From Erythrobasidium yunnanense (Eukaryota; Basidiomycota; Cystobasidiomycetes; Erythrobasidiales; Erythrobasidiaceae), in assembly GCA_001600175.1 (NCBI GenBank), contig BCJC01000001.1, positions 4,697,652 to 4,761,651 of the forward strand: 64,000 bases of DNA. Reading direction: 5' to 3'. Of this stretch, positions 1 through 11,153 are shown piece after piece. The notes beneath the pieces are model-generated. The model was not told where the DNA came from and did not search any database. It was given only the letters and a program-made list of their open reading frames with translations. Numbering within the stretch: the stretch's first letter is position 1; the number at the start of each line of letters is the position of its first letter. The position numbers and the translations under genes were made by a program.

Positions 1-1216
1 GCCGGTCATGAATCTGCTGGCGAGATCATCGCTGTTGGTGAAGGAGTGACACAATGGAAAGTTGGCGACCGTGTTGCTGTCGAGGCGGGTGTTCCCTGCG
101 GAGAGGCGAAATGCGATGCGTGTCGGACCGGACGATACAATGCGTGTAGGCAGCCTTTCCTGGCGCTGGCGGCCCATTCTGACATTGAAAGTTATGTGAC
201 ACACAGGTCCCAAGGTCGTGTTCTTCTCGACTCCACCTTATCATGGTAAGCGTTCTATCAAGATCTCAGGAGTCAGAGGTTGACAAATATTGTTCCTCTG
301 CTTCAGGAACACTCAGCCGCTTCCACGCTCACCCCGAGGATTGGCTACATCGGCTTCCAGACAGCGTTTCGTTTGAAGAAGGCTCTCTGTGCGAGCCTCT
401 AGCTGTCGCTCTAGCAGGTCTTGAGCGCGCAGAAGTCAGACTAGGCGATCCCGTACTCATTTGGTAGGTTTTCCCCTCTTCTGCAGCTGGCGAGAGTTTC
501 CTGACAAGTAACCGCAGTGGAGCTGGTCCCATTGGAATAGTCACGTTGCTAGCATGCCATGCTGCTGGCTGCGCACCCATTGTCATTACCGATCTCTTCC
601 AATCTCGGCTAGACTTGGCGAAGAAGCTCGTACCTCGCGTGCGCACGGTCTGTATCCAGAGAGGTCAGACTTCCGAAGAGATCGGCGAGCAAGTCCAGAG
701 TGTGGCAGGCATGAAGGTCAAGCTCGTGATGGAGTGCACCGGAGTAGAAAGCTCGGTCAGAGCAGGAATCTTCGTAAGTTTAGAGTTCATGCACGGAATG
801 CAACTATCGCTAAGTGTCAACGTATCACAGTCTTGCCAATTCGGCGGAAAGGTGTTCGTCATTGGCGTCGGCAAGCCTGAGATTTCAGTAGGTCTCGTCA
901 GAACGTGGACAGTCATGTGGATGGCCGTCTAATTTTCATTGTGACTGCAGCTCCCGCTCATGCATCTCTCGGTCAACGAGATCGATCTGCAATTCCAGTA
1001 CCGCTACGCGAACCAGGTTAGCAGACTGTTTGCCAGATCAGCTCATAAGCTGAAGCATTTCCTCAGTATCCGAAAGCTTTGCGACTAGTAGGCGAAGGCT
1101 TGATAGACTTGAAGCCATTAGTCACACACCGTTTCCCGCTGGAGAAGGCGATCGATGCCTTCCATACATCAGCTGATCCTTCGTCAGGGGCTGTAAAGGT
1201 GCAGATCTTGGATTAA
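1..1216 (+). CDS. Polyol (sorbitol/xylitol/L-arabinitol-type) dehydrogenase, 5' end missing
   Basis: Zinc-dependent medium-chain dehydrogenase of the sorbitol/xylitol/L-arabinitol group, which interconverts sugar alcohols and ketoses with NAD(P). The window opens inside the gene at [15 protein letters not shown], the conserved GHE block. Next come GDRVAVE and a structural-zinc-like Cys cluster ([17 protein letters not shown]). The Rossmann dinucleotide loop reads [12 protein letters not shown]. The C-terminus runs through [20 protein letters not shown] to the stop. At least five introns are visible; for example the exon ending in RYNA joins [14 protein letters not shown] across an intron near 149-209, and another starts gtaagc at 247. 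Exact substrate cannot be decided. The subfamily call is solid and the substrate open. It ends 88 bases from the convergent HSF-type gene. Confidence 0.85.
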
Positions 1217-1304
1217 GGACGCTCTACAGATATGCTGTTATTTTATACATGCGGTTGTCTATGCTAGGAGCCGGAACGGTGAACTATAACAGAAGATCGT
1301 GGTT

Positions 1305-3859
1305 TTAGCAAGCCTCTATTGCTTGCATATCGAAGTTCTGGCGAGCGGCACTGCTTGGGAGGTCGTTCATGAATCCAATACCGTCTGAGCCTTCCTGTTG
1401 TACGTTCATGAGCAGGTCTAACGCTTCTTGCTGTTGGTCCTGTCCGAGTGTTGCATCGAGAGGCGTAGCTGGAATCCTCGCCGATCTCGGTGTAGACGGA
1501 GCAGCCTGTACTTGCGCATGGGCCAGAATCTGCATGTAGGCGAGAGAGCTGATGGCATTCGCCGTGCTTGGCGTAGCCAGAAGGGCGGCGGAAAGCATTT
1601 CGGCATCTTCTTGGTGAGCTGTACCTCTTTCCTGACTAAGAGGCTGGCGGAAAGGACCTTGAGGCGTGCCTGGCTGATTGAGCATCAGAGCAGATGGGGC
1701 AATGGATTCTTCCTCCTTCTTGTGACTGCTGATGGATCCGAGAAAGCCTTGCGACACGGTGCGGTCCAGCTCCGCTCCAGGTGTAAAGCCTTGTAGCCTG
1801 TCGCTGTCACCCAATCCACTGTGCACTGGCTGATTCGCCGTATCTTGGCCCACAGTGGAGCTTTCTGCTCCCTCCATAGCAGCGATCTGAGGGCTATGGA
1901 AGACCAGACAACACTGGCCCACGCTGCCAGCCTCAGCGCTGGCCTCGAGATACAGTCTCTCCCTAGAATAGGCCTTGGAAGGGTGATCGTTCGTGGAGCA
2001 GTCCCTCAGATACGCTGGAACACCGATTGGACGTGGAGGTCGTGACGCGTCACTGCAGGCGATGTACAGGAGCGTCTCGGTATTGAAAAGATCCCAGATG
2101 ACCCATGATCGCATAACGTCGCCAGCAAGAACGAAGCGGGATTGTGCGAAGTCGTCCACCCAGATAGGGATATCGAGCCTATCACGAGCTACCACGACTG
2201 GGGTGGTGCTCGAGTCCTCCTTGTTGCAAGCGACATAGACCTGTGCAGTGGCTTTTAGCTCTGGACACTAAGTGATTAGCATGGCAGCTCACATCAACAG
2301 AGTTGGTTGGCAGATTAGTTCTCCTGACCGACAATAGTCCAGGCAGCAGCTTGTAGCCGGTTCCCCTGCTATTGTTCTTTCTGTGGCCGAACGTACTGGC
2401 AGTCTGTTCGCTCGAAGAGGATGCATTTGACAGGGTACGAGCATGTTCGCGATAACGCATGTTCGTCGGTATCATCTTGACTGGGGCGCTGGAAGCGACT
2501 TGTGCTTGCGTTTCGGGTACGCTGAGCTTCTGTACGACGTTCCTCAAAGAGTACGAAGAGTCCGAACGAGTAAGGCGAGAGGAGATAGACTCTGCTGGCG
2601 AGGGGAGTGAGGTGTCTCCGTAGGTTCTACGCGTCTGAGAGCCCATGCGCAAAGGCAGAGGCCTGACATGCCGGTCGCCTTCTACTGTCGCTGGAAGTGG
2701 TAGATCAGGCTCGACTGCCGTAGCCGGTATAGTATGGAAGGTGGGCTGAGCTTTATAGTTGGTGAGGGTGATCTTGCCGATGCGCTGTTGCGGTTCGCGG
2801 AAATCAGATTGAGAAGTCGGCACGATTCTTGTAGACAGCGCGGAAGCTTGGGCATATGCTTGTGCTGACACTACAGGCCGAGGCCTGCTGAGCATCTGTT
2901 GATCTGCTTCGGGACTGTTCCTGGCGTCTCGCTTGACCTTGTCAGTTGCGTTGCGCTTGACATTCTTGAGATCCTCCTCAGACTGTCGTGGCAGAACTCA
3001 GTTTGGCCAAGGAACAGGGAAGGATTGGCTTACGGTGTTGCGCTTTACGTCTGGATGCTGCCACATCGTGACGTTGTGTTCAGCTGCTGTGATAGTGCCG
3101 CATGGCGACACCTGTAGACGGCGAAAACCATAGATATTCACTGATGGACAAGAACAGGCGGTCAATCAAGCGAAAGGCTGCCGAGACTAGGCAAGATCCT
3201 TACATTGACGTGCAAGTGATGCATACGATTTCTGGTTGAACATCTTCGCAATGATTGTTTGCACTGCGAGCTCATTTGTCAGTTTCTTTTTCACGACATC
3301 AAAGGCATTGAATTTGCTTACTCATCATCTCTTTGTTTAACACGACGAAGTACTCGCCTGAATGCGCCCATCTGCGATATGACTCTTCAGCAACTGGCTC
3401 TGGACCCAGGGCGAGCAGAACTGACCTCATATACGGGTTAGCCGGATTGGCATCGAGGAATGCGCACAGCGTGTGCAAGAACGTAGCAGGTCTAGTAGTA
3501 GATGAAGAGTTTGAGGTAGAGGAGCCCGCCGGGCTAGGCTCCCTCTGAACTTTGCTTGCATGCCACTGCGGTTCGAGCAGTTGGGTGTTGGAGACTTTGC
3601 GCTTTCTAGTATTGAAATCCTCGATAGAGCCTGTGCTTCCGGTACTACTGGTCCGGTGATGTCTTTGAACGCTCAAACGGGCGACTTGCGGAACCTCTGA
3701 GGGCATGTCTGACAGAGCGTTCGCATCTGAGACCGGCTATCAAGCGGGATGCCAGACAAGGTCAGCGACGAGCATGTAGTATAGAGTGTTAGTACTGCTT
3801 ACGATATCTTCCCTCTTTACTGTGGTTGAGCCTTGCTCAGCATCCCGCGTCAAGATCAT
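1305..3859 (-). CDS. HSF-type DNA-binding transcription factor
   Basis: Spliced gene whose N-terminal half carries a heat-shock-factor fold. It reads FLHTLCAFLDANPANPYM, then a loop, WAHSGEYFVVLNKE, KMFNQKSYASLARQ and LNIYGFRRLQ. HSF proteins have a matching W-x-GxSFxV, FxHxNFxSFVRQLNxYGF pattern. The start ATG at 3859 gives MILTRDAEQG and joins DANALSDMPSEV across an intron. Further introns fall inside the domain after KEMM and after ARQ, and the junctions restore the HSF consensus exactly. The last intron is best taken as a 61-base one starting gtcagg in the codons after GLLS. The C-terminal half is Ser/Pro/Gln-rich and disordered, typical of activation regions. A loop about a dozen residues longer than in canonical HSFs sits between the first helix and the central Trp. 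It could be an Hsf1, Skn7, Sfl1 or Mga1 relative; I cannot tell which. Confidence 0.82.
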
Positions 3860-5038
3860 GGCAAAGGGGTGGGGCGGAAGGTGAGGTCAGAGATTGTCGA
3901 TGGTTAGATAGATTAGGGTGGTCGATAGAGAAGATGGTAGAGAAGAGCTTGAGAAGCCGGGAGAAGAGAGTCGAAGCCCGCTGAAGTCAGATCAGTCTCA
4001 AATGCCAACTGCACAAACATGCTCCCTTCCTTTGCTTCACATATGTAAGGGAGGCCATACGCAGGACTTACAAAGCTGCTCACCGGAGCCTGAGCGCTCT
4101 GCTGTCCTTCCGCACCGGCCAAACTTTCGCTATTGGGCCAATGAAAGGTATCTTATCGGACACGACGAGCGAGATGTGGGAATTCGATGTCGCACCAGCA
4201 TTAGTAATGCGAGAGCTGGTCCTGGCCCGCGCTCGCCAGGAACGAGCTGCCCGCTACTTCATATCGTATGAGGTCGCAGAATGACTTGAGGACTTCGCTC
4301 GCTGAGCATCATCCTCGGTAATGACAAGAGCTTCAAGGAAACTCGGAGAAATAGGTCGCTCGCAACGATTCGAGGATTGTCTTCAACAGCGATAGGCCGA
4401 TATGTCTTCTTCCCTTGCATTGCTGCATGATCATCGGGAAGCTTGAAGGCATAGGAAACGCAGAATGCAATGAGAATGAGCAGGCGACCATCTTACGTGC
4501 GACGTTCTGGCCGCAATATCATATGGAGATGGAAAGAGAAGAAGACGAGCCTGGATTACGCTCCGATGAAGCACGGCCTGCGCAAGCAACCCGCTGCAAC
4601 ACCTTGATATCATCAAGAAACGCAAGTATTCTCATGCTATCGGTGTCTCTGCCATCCTTGGTCTTGTCCGGCCGTCCGTCATCGATCCCACTTTGTGCAA
4701 TGTTCGCTACGTCCATAGAACACTGACGGCCAGCGGGTCCATTGTTGACGTACATGCTCTTGTCAAGTCTGCCTGCACGCTGCAGACGCGCTGACCTATG
4801 CCTTCAAGCTGGCCTCTGCAGGCGATGTCCAAGTTTGGACAGTGGTCCTACTGCATCGCTGTCTCACGTCAGAAGCATCTTATCGCCATGCGACATCGTC
4901 CCTCCGTTACCGCCCTAGTATTGGGTCACATCCGATAACTCGTCCCGAACATCGCCTTCAGCATTGGGCAGAACCCGACAAGACCGGACCTCCCACCTTG
5001 TCTCTCCTTCACTCACGCAAGAACATCAACAACGAAAC
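3860..5038. other. Unresolved 1.2 kb block between two divergent genes
   Basis: No confident gene. It should hold the promoters of the HSF-type gene (minus) and the RTA1-like gene (plus). Several coding-like scraps occur. A plus-strand frame is open from about 3992 to a stop at 4284 and contains WEFDVAPALVMRELVLA; its only ATG in the open part is at 4141. A minus-strand stretch has a good donor (gtaaga) and acceptor (atgcag) between about 4490 and 4426. A plus frame around 4620-4790 contains HAIGVSAILGLVRPSV. None joins into a model I would defend, so one or two small spliced genes may be hidden here. Confidence 0.4.
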
Positions 5039-6410
5039 ATGTCGAGCCTCGATGGATGTACGATACAGCTTCATGACTACTTGCTTTGGTTGCACTGACC
5101 CAGCTCCTTCCCCTTGTTTGGTAACATCAAATTTTACACAGGCGACATCCGCAACAACGTCGTTGGATCAATCAACTCCTGCACTGGAGAGGTTGAGTAC
5201 AGCTATTACGGGTATAATCCAGCGCTCTGGGTCACAATCCTCTTCACAACCCTCTTCGGACTCACTCTACTCGTCCATCTCGCCCAGGCTGTCAGGTACA
5301 GGCTGTGGTTCCTGCTGGCGACCGTATGTGTATGCGCGCTCGGAGAGACTATAGGCTGGGCTGGCAGGTAGGTCTTATCGTCTCCTGATCTGGCATATCT
5401 AACGTCCGTCACAGAATATGGTCTAGCAAATCGGCAGTCTGGGATCCCGCTTTCGGAGGTTACTGGGATTCCAATAGAAACGCATTCATGCAACAGATTG
5501 CTTCGCTCATCATCTCGCCGGCGTTCCTCGCAGCAGGTGAGTAAAGGTATTCCGCCCTCGATACAAATGGCTGACGGAAGTACTTCAGGCTGGTACATCA
5601 TGCTTCAACGCGTAATTAACGTCCTTGGCCCTCGATACTCGTCTGTTGAACCCAAGTTCTACGCTTACGTGTTTGTCGGAGGAGACCTCATTTCCCTGGT
5701 CGTCCAAGCATTAGGAGGGGCTTCAGCGGCTGGCGCAGAGACCAGCGACGAAGCTAGACAGGGCGCAAATATTATGGTCGCGGGAGTGTGAGTTTTTCTG
5801 AATTTTTCCCTTGTCCCCGGAAGTTTTCGAGCCAGGCTGACTGAACTTGGCCATGACTCCTTCTGACGCAATATCCACTCCCATTTCCTACTACCTCTAA
5901 CAACACAACTTCATCCAGATGCTTGTCATGATTCTCTATGTCCTGGTCCTGGCAGACTTCGTTCGAAGATGGCTGCAAGACAGACCTGCTAAGCACCAGC
6001 TGGGCATTAAGAGATGGAAGAGAAAGGCTCTTGATGCTCATTCTGGTCCCGTCGACTCTTACGAAGGCCGAAAGGCCAAATTCCTCGTGGCCGCCATCGT
6101 ATTTTCGACTTTCGTTGTTTTCATTCGGTACGCTGCATCGCGCTCCTATTACCAAGCTACTTACTGATGCTCAAGCTATGTATGCAGATCTATTTTCCGA
6201 TGCATCGAGCTCCTATCCGGCTGGGATTCCGATCTCAACGAGAATGAGGCCCTCTTCACGATTTTGGATGCTCTTATGGTCTTCCTTGGTCTGGCTGTCT
6301 TCAATGTGATCCATCCTGGCCGATTCCTGCCTCGCTCCAACGGCAATGCTAACATACCAATGGAGAAGCGAGGAGACTTTGATAACAGCAGAGGAGAGTT
6401 GATCAACTAG
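5039..6410 (+). CDS. RTA1-like seven-helix membrane protein
   Basis: Member of the fungal RTA1/RSB1 family of multi-pass proteins linked to resistance to toxic lipids and azole-like compounds, at the plasma membrane. Visible family marks are YYGYNPALWVTILFTTLFGL, the GETIGWAGR segment, LIISPAFLAAGWYIMLQRVI, PKFYAYVFVGGDLISLVVQA, and the C-terminal SIFRCIELLSGWDS and FNVIHPGRFLP. About seven hydrophobic helices can be traced. The proposed start (ATG 5039, MSSLDG) needs a roughly 85-base intron to CDIRNNVVGS; this start is the least certain part. Further introns follow GWAG, FLAA, IMVAG (donor gtgtga) and VVFI, each keeping the frame. Function beyond family membership is inferred. The promoter is probably shared with, or close to, that of the upstream unresolved block. 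Confidence 0.88.
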
Positions 6411-6675
6411 GTCACATCATTCATCACACTTCTTCAGGCTACTCTTTACTAGATGCGCTTCTGATTGGACACTTGTCTTTTGTGACAATGCAAATCGACA
6501 ACGCCTATTGGCGGTTCATATTTTTCAAAGCTGGTATGAATTGCCTGTCTCCACGGCCTGTTCTAGTAAAGCAGTCCGCTTCACACTCAACTCGTCTGTA
6601 GTGAGAGGCCATGGGTTTGTGTTCGCGCTGTTGGACTCCAAGTCAAGGTCTGTAAAGATGAGCCGGGCGAAAGAC

Positions 6676-7455
6676 TCACTTGAAAGCAACTGTGTATTCG
6701 TCCACGGCTTGCATCAGCTTGGTGTATAGCTCGTTCTCCGTCGGCTCAAGCAGCCCCATAGCTAGGCTTCGTCGCTTTTCGTCTTTCCACATCATCGCAA
6801 AGACGTTTGTTTTATATAGGTGATTCTCAGGATCTGTAATAGGCCATGCAGATAGCGTATTACGTGGGGGAGGCTGCATGAGAGCGTGCCATGGGTTGTC
6901 AGATCGAGGACGAAAACGAAGTGAGAGGTGCGCTCTCAGTGCCATGATGAATTTCGCCGAAAAGAGAGCCATCCTGAACTGCCGAGAGGAAGAAGCTCCG
7001 TCTTGACCGCTAATAATGTACCAGAAGCACCTGTTGGTCAGGTTCGACAGGTGATGTTCAAGTCGATCTCGTCGTATTCTAAGTAGGAGCTGAGTTGCAT
7101 AGGTGCGCGCCTGGAGAGACTCGGCAGGGATCGGGGTAAGGGTTACCATTATGCTCAAAATTTTCGTCTGATCGCTAACGTATGGCATGGGCGGCATGGA
7201 GGGAGGTGTAGGAGGCTGCATTCGAGAGCGTCTCCTTCTAGACGCATTCGCTCTGGTGCCTTCGAGTATCTCTCGAACACCCTCCGATGAGATGCTGCTG
7301 CCTGAGGAGTAGGTGACGGGGCTAAAGTAGCCTGACTCGTTGCTTGCCATAGATGGAAGTGGACTAGATCTTTGAGGTCTGTTACTCGCGGCAATCAAGC
7401 TGCTTGTATTGCTACCACTGGAGGAGGAGCTGCGCGAGGATCTTGATCGATTCAT
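6676..7455 (-). CDS. Unknown protein with Ser-rich N-terminus
   Basis: Open frame of 259 residues, not recognised. The first 90 residues are low in complexity and Ser/Arg-rich (RSSRSSSSSGSNTSS), then RRRRSR, a possible nuclear signal. From about residue 95 it becomes a folded-looking, helix-rich region with conserved-looking Trp residues (NRCFWYIISGQ, SDNPWHAL, MMWKDEKRRSLAMGLLEPT) and ends VDEYTVAFK. The terminal codons lie inside a perfect donor-like string (CAA|GTGAGT). The true C-terminus may therefore continue in a further exon to the left; no good acceptor in frame was found within a normal distance. A cyclin-like fold was considered because of the spacing of helices, but no diagnostic residue supports it. 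Confidence 0.55.
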   Translation of the reverse strand: MNRSRSSRSSSSSGSNTSSLIAASNRPQRSSPLPSMASNESGYFSPVTYSSGSSISSEGVREILEGTRANASRRRRSRMQPPTPPSMPPMPYVSDQTKILSIMVTLTPIPAESLQARTYATQLLLRIRRDRLEHHLSNLTNRCFWYIISGQDGASSSRQFRMALFSAKFIMALRAHLSLRFRPRSDNPWHALMQPPPRNTLSAWPITDPENHLYKTNVFAMMWKDEKRRSLAMGLLEPTENELYTKLMQAVDEYTVAFK

Positions 7456-7912
7456 GTTCGGCTAGCCTTAGCGTGTTGTGATGACTAGATTGTCTTTCCT
7501 ACTTGACGAGCACTTTTATGAAGGACAGAGAGCAGAGGAGAGCATCTAGTAAAGTCGTAGCTCTTGTTGCGGCGGTGCCATGTTCCGTCAGCCTTTGTTT
7601 ATAGGGTGAATTGTCGGTAAAGGTAAGCGGCGCATATCAGTTGTTAGTGGTAGACGCTCGTCGGAACAGTATACCCTCGATAAACTCCTTGCGCCTAATA
7701 TGGTTAGTTGAAGGATGATCAGCAGCTTCATTCCAACAGGACACAGGGGAATACAGGAAGAGAACAACAAATGACTGCAGGTGACATTCGTCAGTTTAGA
7801 TCGGCTCTAGGGTTGATGCTACATACCTGCATGCAAATGCTTCACGAGAGCGCTAACGCGCCCGCATAGAGGCGCCTTAGCGCCTAATGGCGTGTATATG
7901 TGATCTCGCACT
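7456..7912. other. Intergenic, 457 bases
   Basis: Upstream of the unknown minus-strand gene and downstream of IWS1. A 60-codon minus-strand ORF (7588-7770) begins with a hydrophobic run but has no other coding sign. Nothing else seen. Confidence 0.5.
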
Positions 7913-9464
7913 CTACAATCGCTTCGACTCCTGCCTTGACGCGTCCAGCCTAGCTTTCATGCCCTTAAATCTGGTACCACCTCTTCCACCATCCTTCATA
8001 TCCACTTGTATCGATGACATCGGGCTCACGGTATAGGCAGTGGTTATCGCTTGAGGAATAGCAGCGTGTCTTCGTCCAACTTCGGTCTTGTCTTTCAAGG
8101 CGGCGGGTACGCCGCGAGATCGAGCGGCTGGCCGGGCGGCACCTGCTTCTGCACGTATGACTTGTCGATCCCGCATCTGGGCAGAACGCCTGATGATCGG
8201 TCTCATCCAATTCACTGAGAAAATCACAAGCAATCAGTGAGCGAGTGTGCTTAGATTTTTGCGCGAAGGGGAAGAAGAAGCGGCAGCTTACTGACTAGCT
8301 GATCTGCCGTACGTCGAATAGCAGGATCGAGCTTTGTATTCTTTGTATAGAAAAGGATGACCTTGCCTAGCTCGCTCGCTTTGAGCTGAGACGACTCGAT
8401 GTCCATCTTGAGGAGTGCATCCAATAATGCTCGTTGAATATTCATAGCAGGCATAGCTTTGCCTATCGGTTCTAGCCAACGTCGCATTTGCGTTAAGATA
8501 TCGGCTTCCAGGATAGTCGTTTCGAGGTGTCCTCTGGCAAAGGTTTTGTCAGCATCGCTTCATGCGCAGCTGTAGATTAACTGACTTCTGTAATACTGCC
8601 ACCACCTCAGGTAATAGCTTGAGCTTCTCAATAGCAGGTCTCCCATCCTGGACTGCCTCTTTGTCATTCTCAGCGGCCATGTCCATAGATTGCCGTAGTC
8701 TATAGACTTCCTCATCCGCCATCTCATCGAGATCTTCTTCACCCGGCTTGCGCTTTCGCGGTGCCTTCTTCTTCTTGTTCTGCAGGATAGCATCGAGGCG
8801 AGCGGCGCGTTCTGTAGCAGAAATACATGAGCGGGCATTAAAGACATATGTTGTGAGGGGTAGACTCGCCGACTGCAGGGTTGATGGGCATAGCTGGTCC
8901 GACATCGTCGTCGTTGACACCCTTCTTCTTCTTCAGGCGCTTCCTGCGTGCGCTCTAAGTCAGCGCCTCTATCTTCATTGTCCGTGATGAATGTGAACGT
9001 ACTTCGGCCTATCTTCACCATCTCCAGCGGCTCTCTTGCCTGCTCCTCCCTTCTTGAAGCTAGGCAATCTATCTCTCGCACCACCAGTTGCTCCCTCTGC
9101 ATTCTGATAATCGCCATCTACCCTCGTATCGTCGTCTTCTCTATCTGCTTCTTGTTGCAAGTACCGAGCTTCGTCCTCTGCTTCTTCGCAAGCGGCTTCG
9201 TCGTCGCTGTCTGTTTCGCCTGCTCCAAGACCAGCACCAGTCCCAGAGCCTGCGCCAGCTAAAGGACGTGGAATGTCATCTTCATCGACGTCTGAAAGGT
9301 CGGAGCCACCTCCGAAGATACTGCAGAGTCAGGTCAGCGGATGGACCAGCTAGCGAAAGCTCGGAGAGAAAGCATACTCGTCGTAAGCACTCGCTTTGGG
9401 AGGCTGTAAAACCATTCAATGATCACATATTGTAGTAATCAATGCGAGAGGTTCGCCCTACCAT
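7913..9464 (-). CDS. IWS1: Transcription elongation factor IWS1/Spn1
   Basis: IWS1 (Spn1) binds Spt6 and RNA polymerase II and couples elongation to chromatin and mRNA export in the nucleus. The diagnostic core is a TFIIS N-terminal-like bundle. It reads LRRWLEPIGKAMPAMNIQRA, KASELGKVILFYTKN and RRTADQLVSKWMRPIIRRSA. This follows the family's LPDxxLPNxxIR...GLGKVIMFL...L...WSRPIF plan. The N-terminal half is acidic (SDLSDVDEDDIPRP, ETDSDDEAACEEAEDEA), then a Lys/Arg-rich run with PKKRLKKKKG and the AERAARLDAIL helix. The first exon is only the ATG at 9462-9464, followed by gtaggg; the next exon reads PPKASAYDD. About seven introns can be placed. The C-terminal tail is basic and ends QESKRL. 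Confidence 0.9.
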
Positions 9465-9581
9465 TTCAGCGCAAGAGAGTCGTAGTCAAGAGGCAAGAAA
9501 GGTCGCGTGCTTTCGAACCCGAAGTTTTGGTACAACGACAGCTCGGAAGACCGCTGTATACCACACTCAAGTGAACTGACT

Positions 9582-9737
9582 ATGTCGGAGCATCCAGCAA
9601 CTCAGCCAACAACCGGCTTTTCTCAGCATGTCCAGCCGAGCGTCCCTCCATACTACGCATCTCCATCAGCTCAAGCCCATAGACCAGACCGAGACACACA
9701 CTCACATCTTGATAGTCTCGCTGATCTGCGTTCGTAA
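9582..9737 (+). CDS. Possible 51-codon micro-ORF between two minus genes
   Basis: ATG-initiated frame reading MSEHPATQPTTGFSQHVQPS through PPYYASPSAQAHRPDRDT to a stop at a gtaagtg string. The stop codon sits inside a consensus donor (TTC|GTAAGTG), so this could be the first exon of a spliced plus-strand gene; no clear second exon was identified. The composition (Pro/Gln/Ser/His) is that of a disordered leader. It lies directly upstream of IWS1 on the opposite strand and downstream of the unknown gene ending at 9763. It may be spurious. Confidence 0.25.
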   Translation: MSEHPATQPTTGFSQHVQPSVPPYYASPSAQAHRPDRDTHSHLDSLADLRS

Positions 9738-9762
9738 GTGTTTAGGCACTTTATATGTGAAA

Positions 9763-11153
9763 TCAGGCAACTTGGAAGCAGCATGCATCGAATCTGAGAA
9801 GGTCCTGCAGCATACATTAGGCAGTGCATATTGAGAGAGGGGAAGGAGAGTGTGAACGTACTTGAAGATACGGTCGTCTCGGCCAAATTGATAGGAAGGT
9901 AGTAGTCCTCCTCCGATCTTATCAGTGACGAGAGACCAGAAAGCCATCATTACGAGGTCGTTCGTTGCATTCGAGAGGTAGCTGTAGGCTCCTGGTCGTC
10001 AGCCTTGAGTTCAGGCATTCAGGGGAGACGGGAACGCACTCCTCCACGCTCGCTACCGCATTCCCTTTCTCCAACTGTCTCAGTTCCCTCGTTGCGAAGT
10101 TCTTGACCGCATCTCTAGCCCACATGACCGGTCTCTCCTCCTCCCCTCTACTTCCCACTATCCCGCTCTTGGCTCTCAGTATGAGCGCCAGGTTCTGCGT
10201 CTGTTCTTTCACCCATCGATCGCCCTCTGCCATTATTATAATCTGCAAATAACTGCTTATGAGCTCTGTTTGGTTGTTTGTGAGAGATTCGTTGATTGCT
10301 AGCTTTAAGTTGGCCCGAACGGCGCGGATTTGAGATTGAAGTTCGGGAGTCAGCTGCGAGGCATCGTCGGGCAGCTGGTTCACGAAGCGGGATAGAGCGC
10401 CGGTGAGGAGGATAGCTATCTCTTTGTGTGATTTGCCGATGCCTAGAAACGTTGTTTGAGCACGCTGTACAGACGGCGGTTACGATGAGCAGCGGACTCA
10501 CGGGAAGCATAGAGTAAAGGCGTTTGTGAGCCCGTCTTCTGCACAAGCAGACTAAAGGCAGCATCTCTTATCTCGAAGAGCGTCATGAGGTCTTTCTTCT
10601 CTGCGAACAGCATCAGACATAAGCTTGCAGGCCAGCCTGGTTTTACACGATAAGGTCGCCCACCTATCGCCCTATACACATCATGGCTCTCCCAATTCCT
10701 CTTCTTCCCTCCACCACTAACAGACGCTTTCGGAGTACTCCCTTTCCCAGCTGCTCCCTTCATCAGACCCGACAGCCTCCTCCTCGACAGCGTCGGCGGA
10801 GGCGATACTTGTTTGAGCGCTTCCAATTCAGCTAGATCATTCTGCTCTTGTAAAGCCGAGGAGAGTGCGATGTCCATCTCTGCTTGAAGTCTTGATTGTT
10901 CTTCGGATAGAAGCGCTTGTTGGTGCGCTTCGCGTTCGAGATGCGCGAGTGGAGGAAGACCAGCGACTAGCGTCTACGAATAGGAACGATAAGTATGTTG
11001 AGCGTAGGTGGGAGATGGACTGCAACTCGCCCATTCATGCTGTTCGGTCACTTGGCGCTGCTTGCCCTTCAGACGACGCTTCGCAGCAGCAATAGCTTCA
11101 TCTTCATCTTCATCTTGGAGTAATAATGAACGTGCGACATATTCGGGGTTCAT
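9763..11153 (-). CDS. Unknown helical protein, about 390 residues
   Basis: Not recognised, but clearly protein-coding across five or so exons. The start MNPEYVARSLLLQDEDEDEA is followed by a basic segment KRRLKGKQRQ. Next is a coiled-coil-prone stretch (EREAHQQALLSEEQSRLQAE). After a Ser/Gly linker there is a folded core: DVYRAIGGRPYRVKPGWPAS, AEKKDLMTLFEIRDAAFSLL, GKSHKEIAILLTGALSRFVN, AEGDRWVKEQTQNLALILRA, and finally DLVMMAFWSLVTDKIGGGLL with GRDDRIFKDLLRFDACCFQV. The first intron is best modelled with donor gtgacc after KQRQ; a GC donor a few codons later is an alternative. The core looks like an all-helical domain and may be conserved in related fungi. It is divergent with the Gln-rich gene. 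Confidence 0.7.

Noticed and set aside
2256-2292. 25-base intron in the HSF-type gene
   Set aside because: A donor 36 bases upstream (gtcagg) gives a normal 61-base intron with a ctaat branch and the same phase.
9490-9530. tRNA B-box-like string near gggttcgaaag on the minus strand
   Set aside because: No matching A-box, acceptor stem or anticodon arm could be drawn around it.
10980-11045. GC-AG intron (donor gcgagt) in the unknown gene at 9763-11153
   Set aside because: A canonical GT donor (gtgacc) a few codons upstream gives the same downstream frame, so a GC donor is not required.
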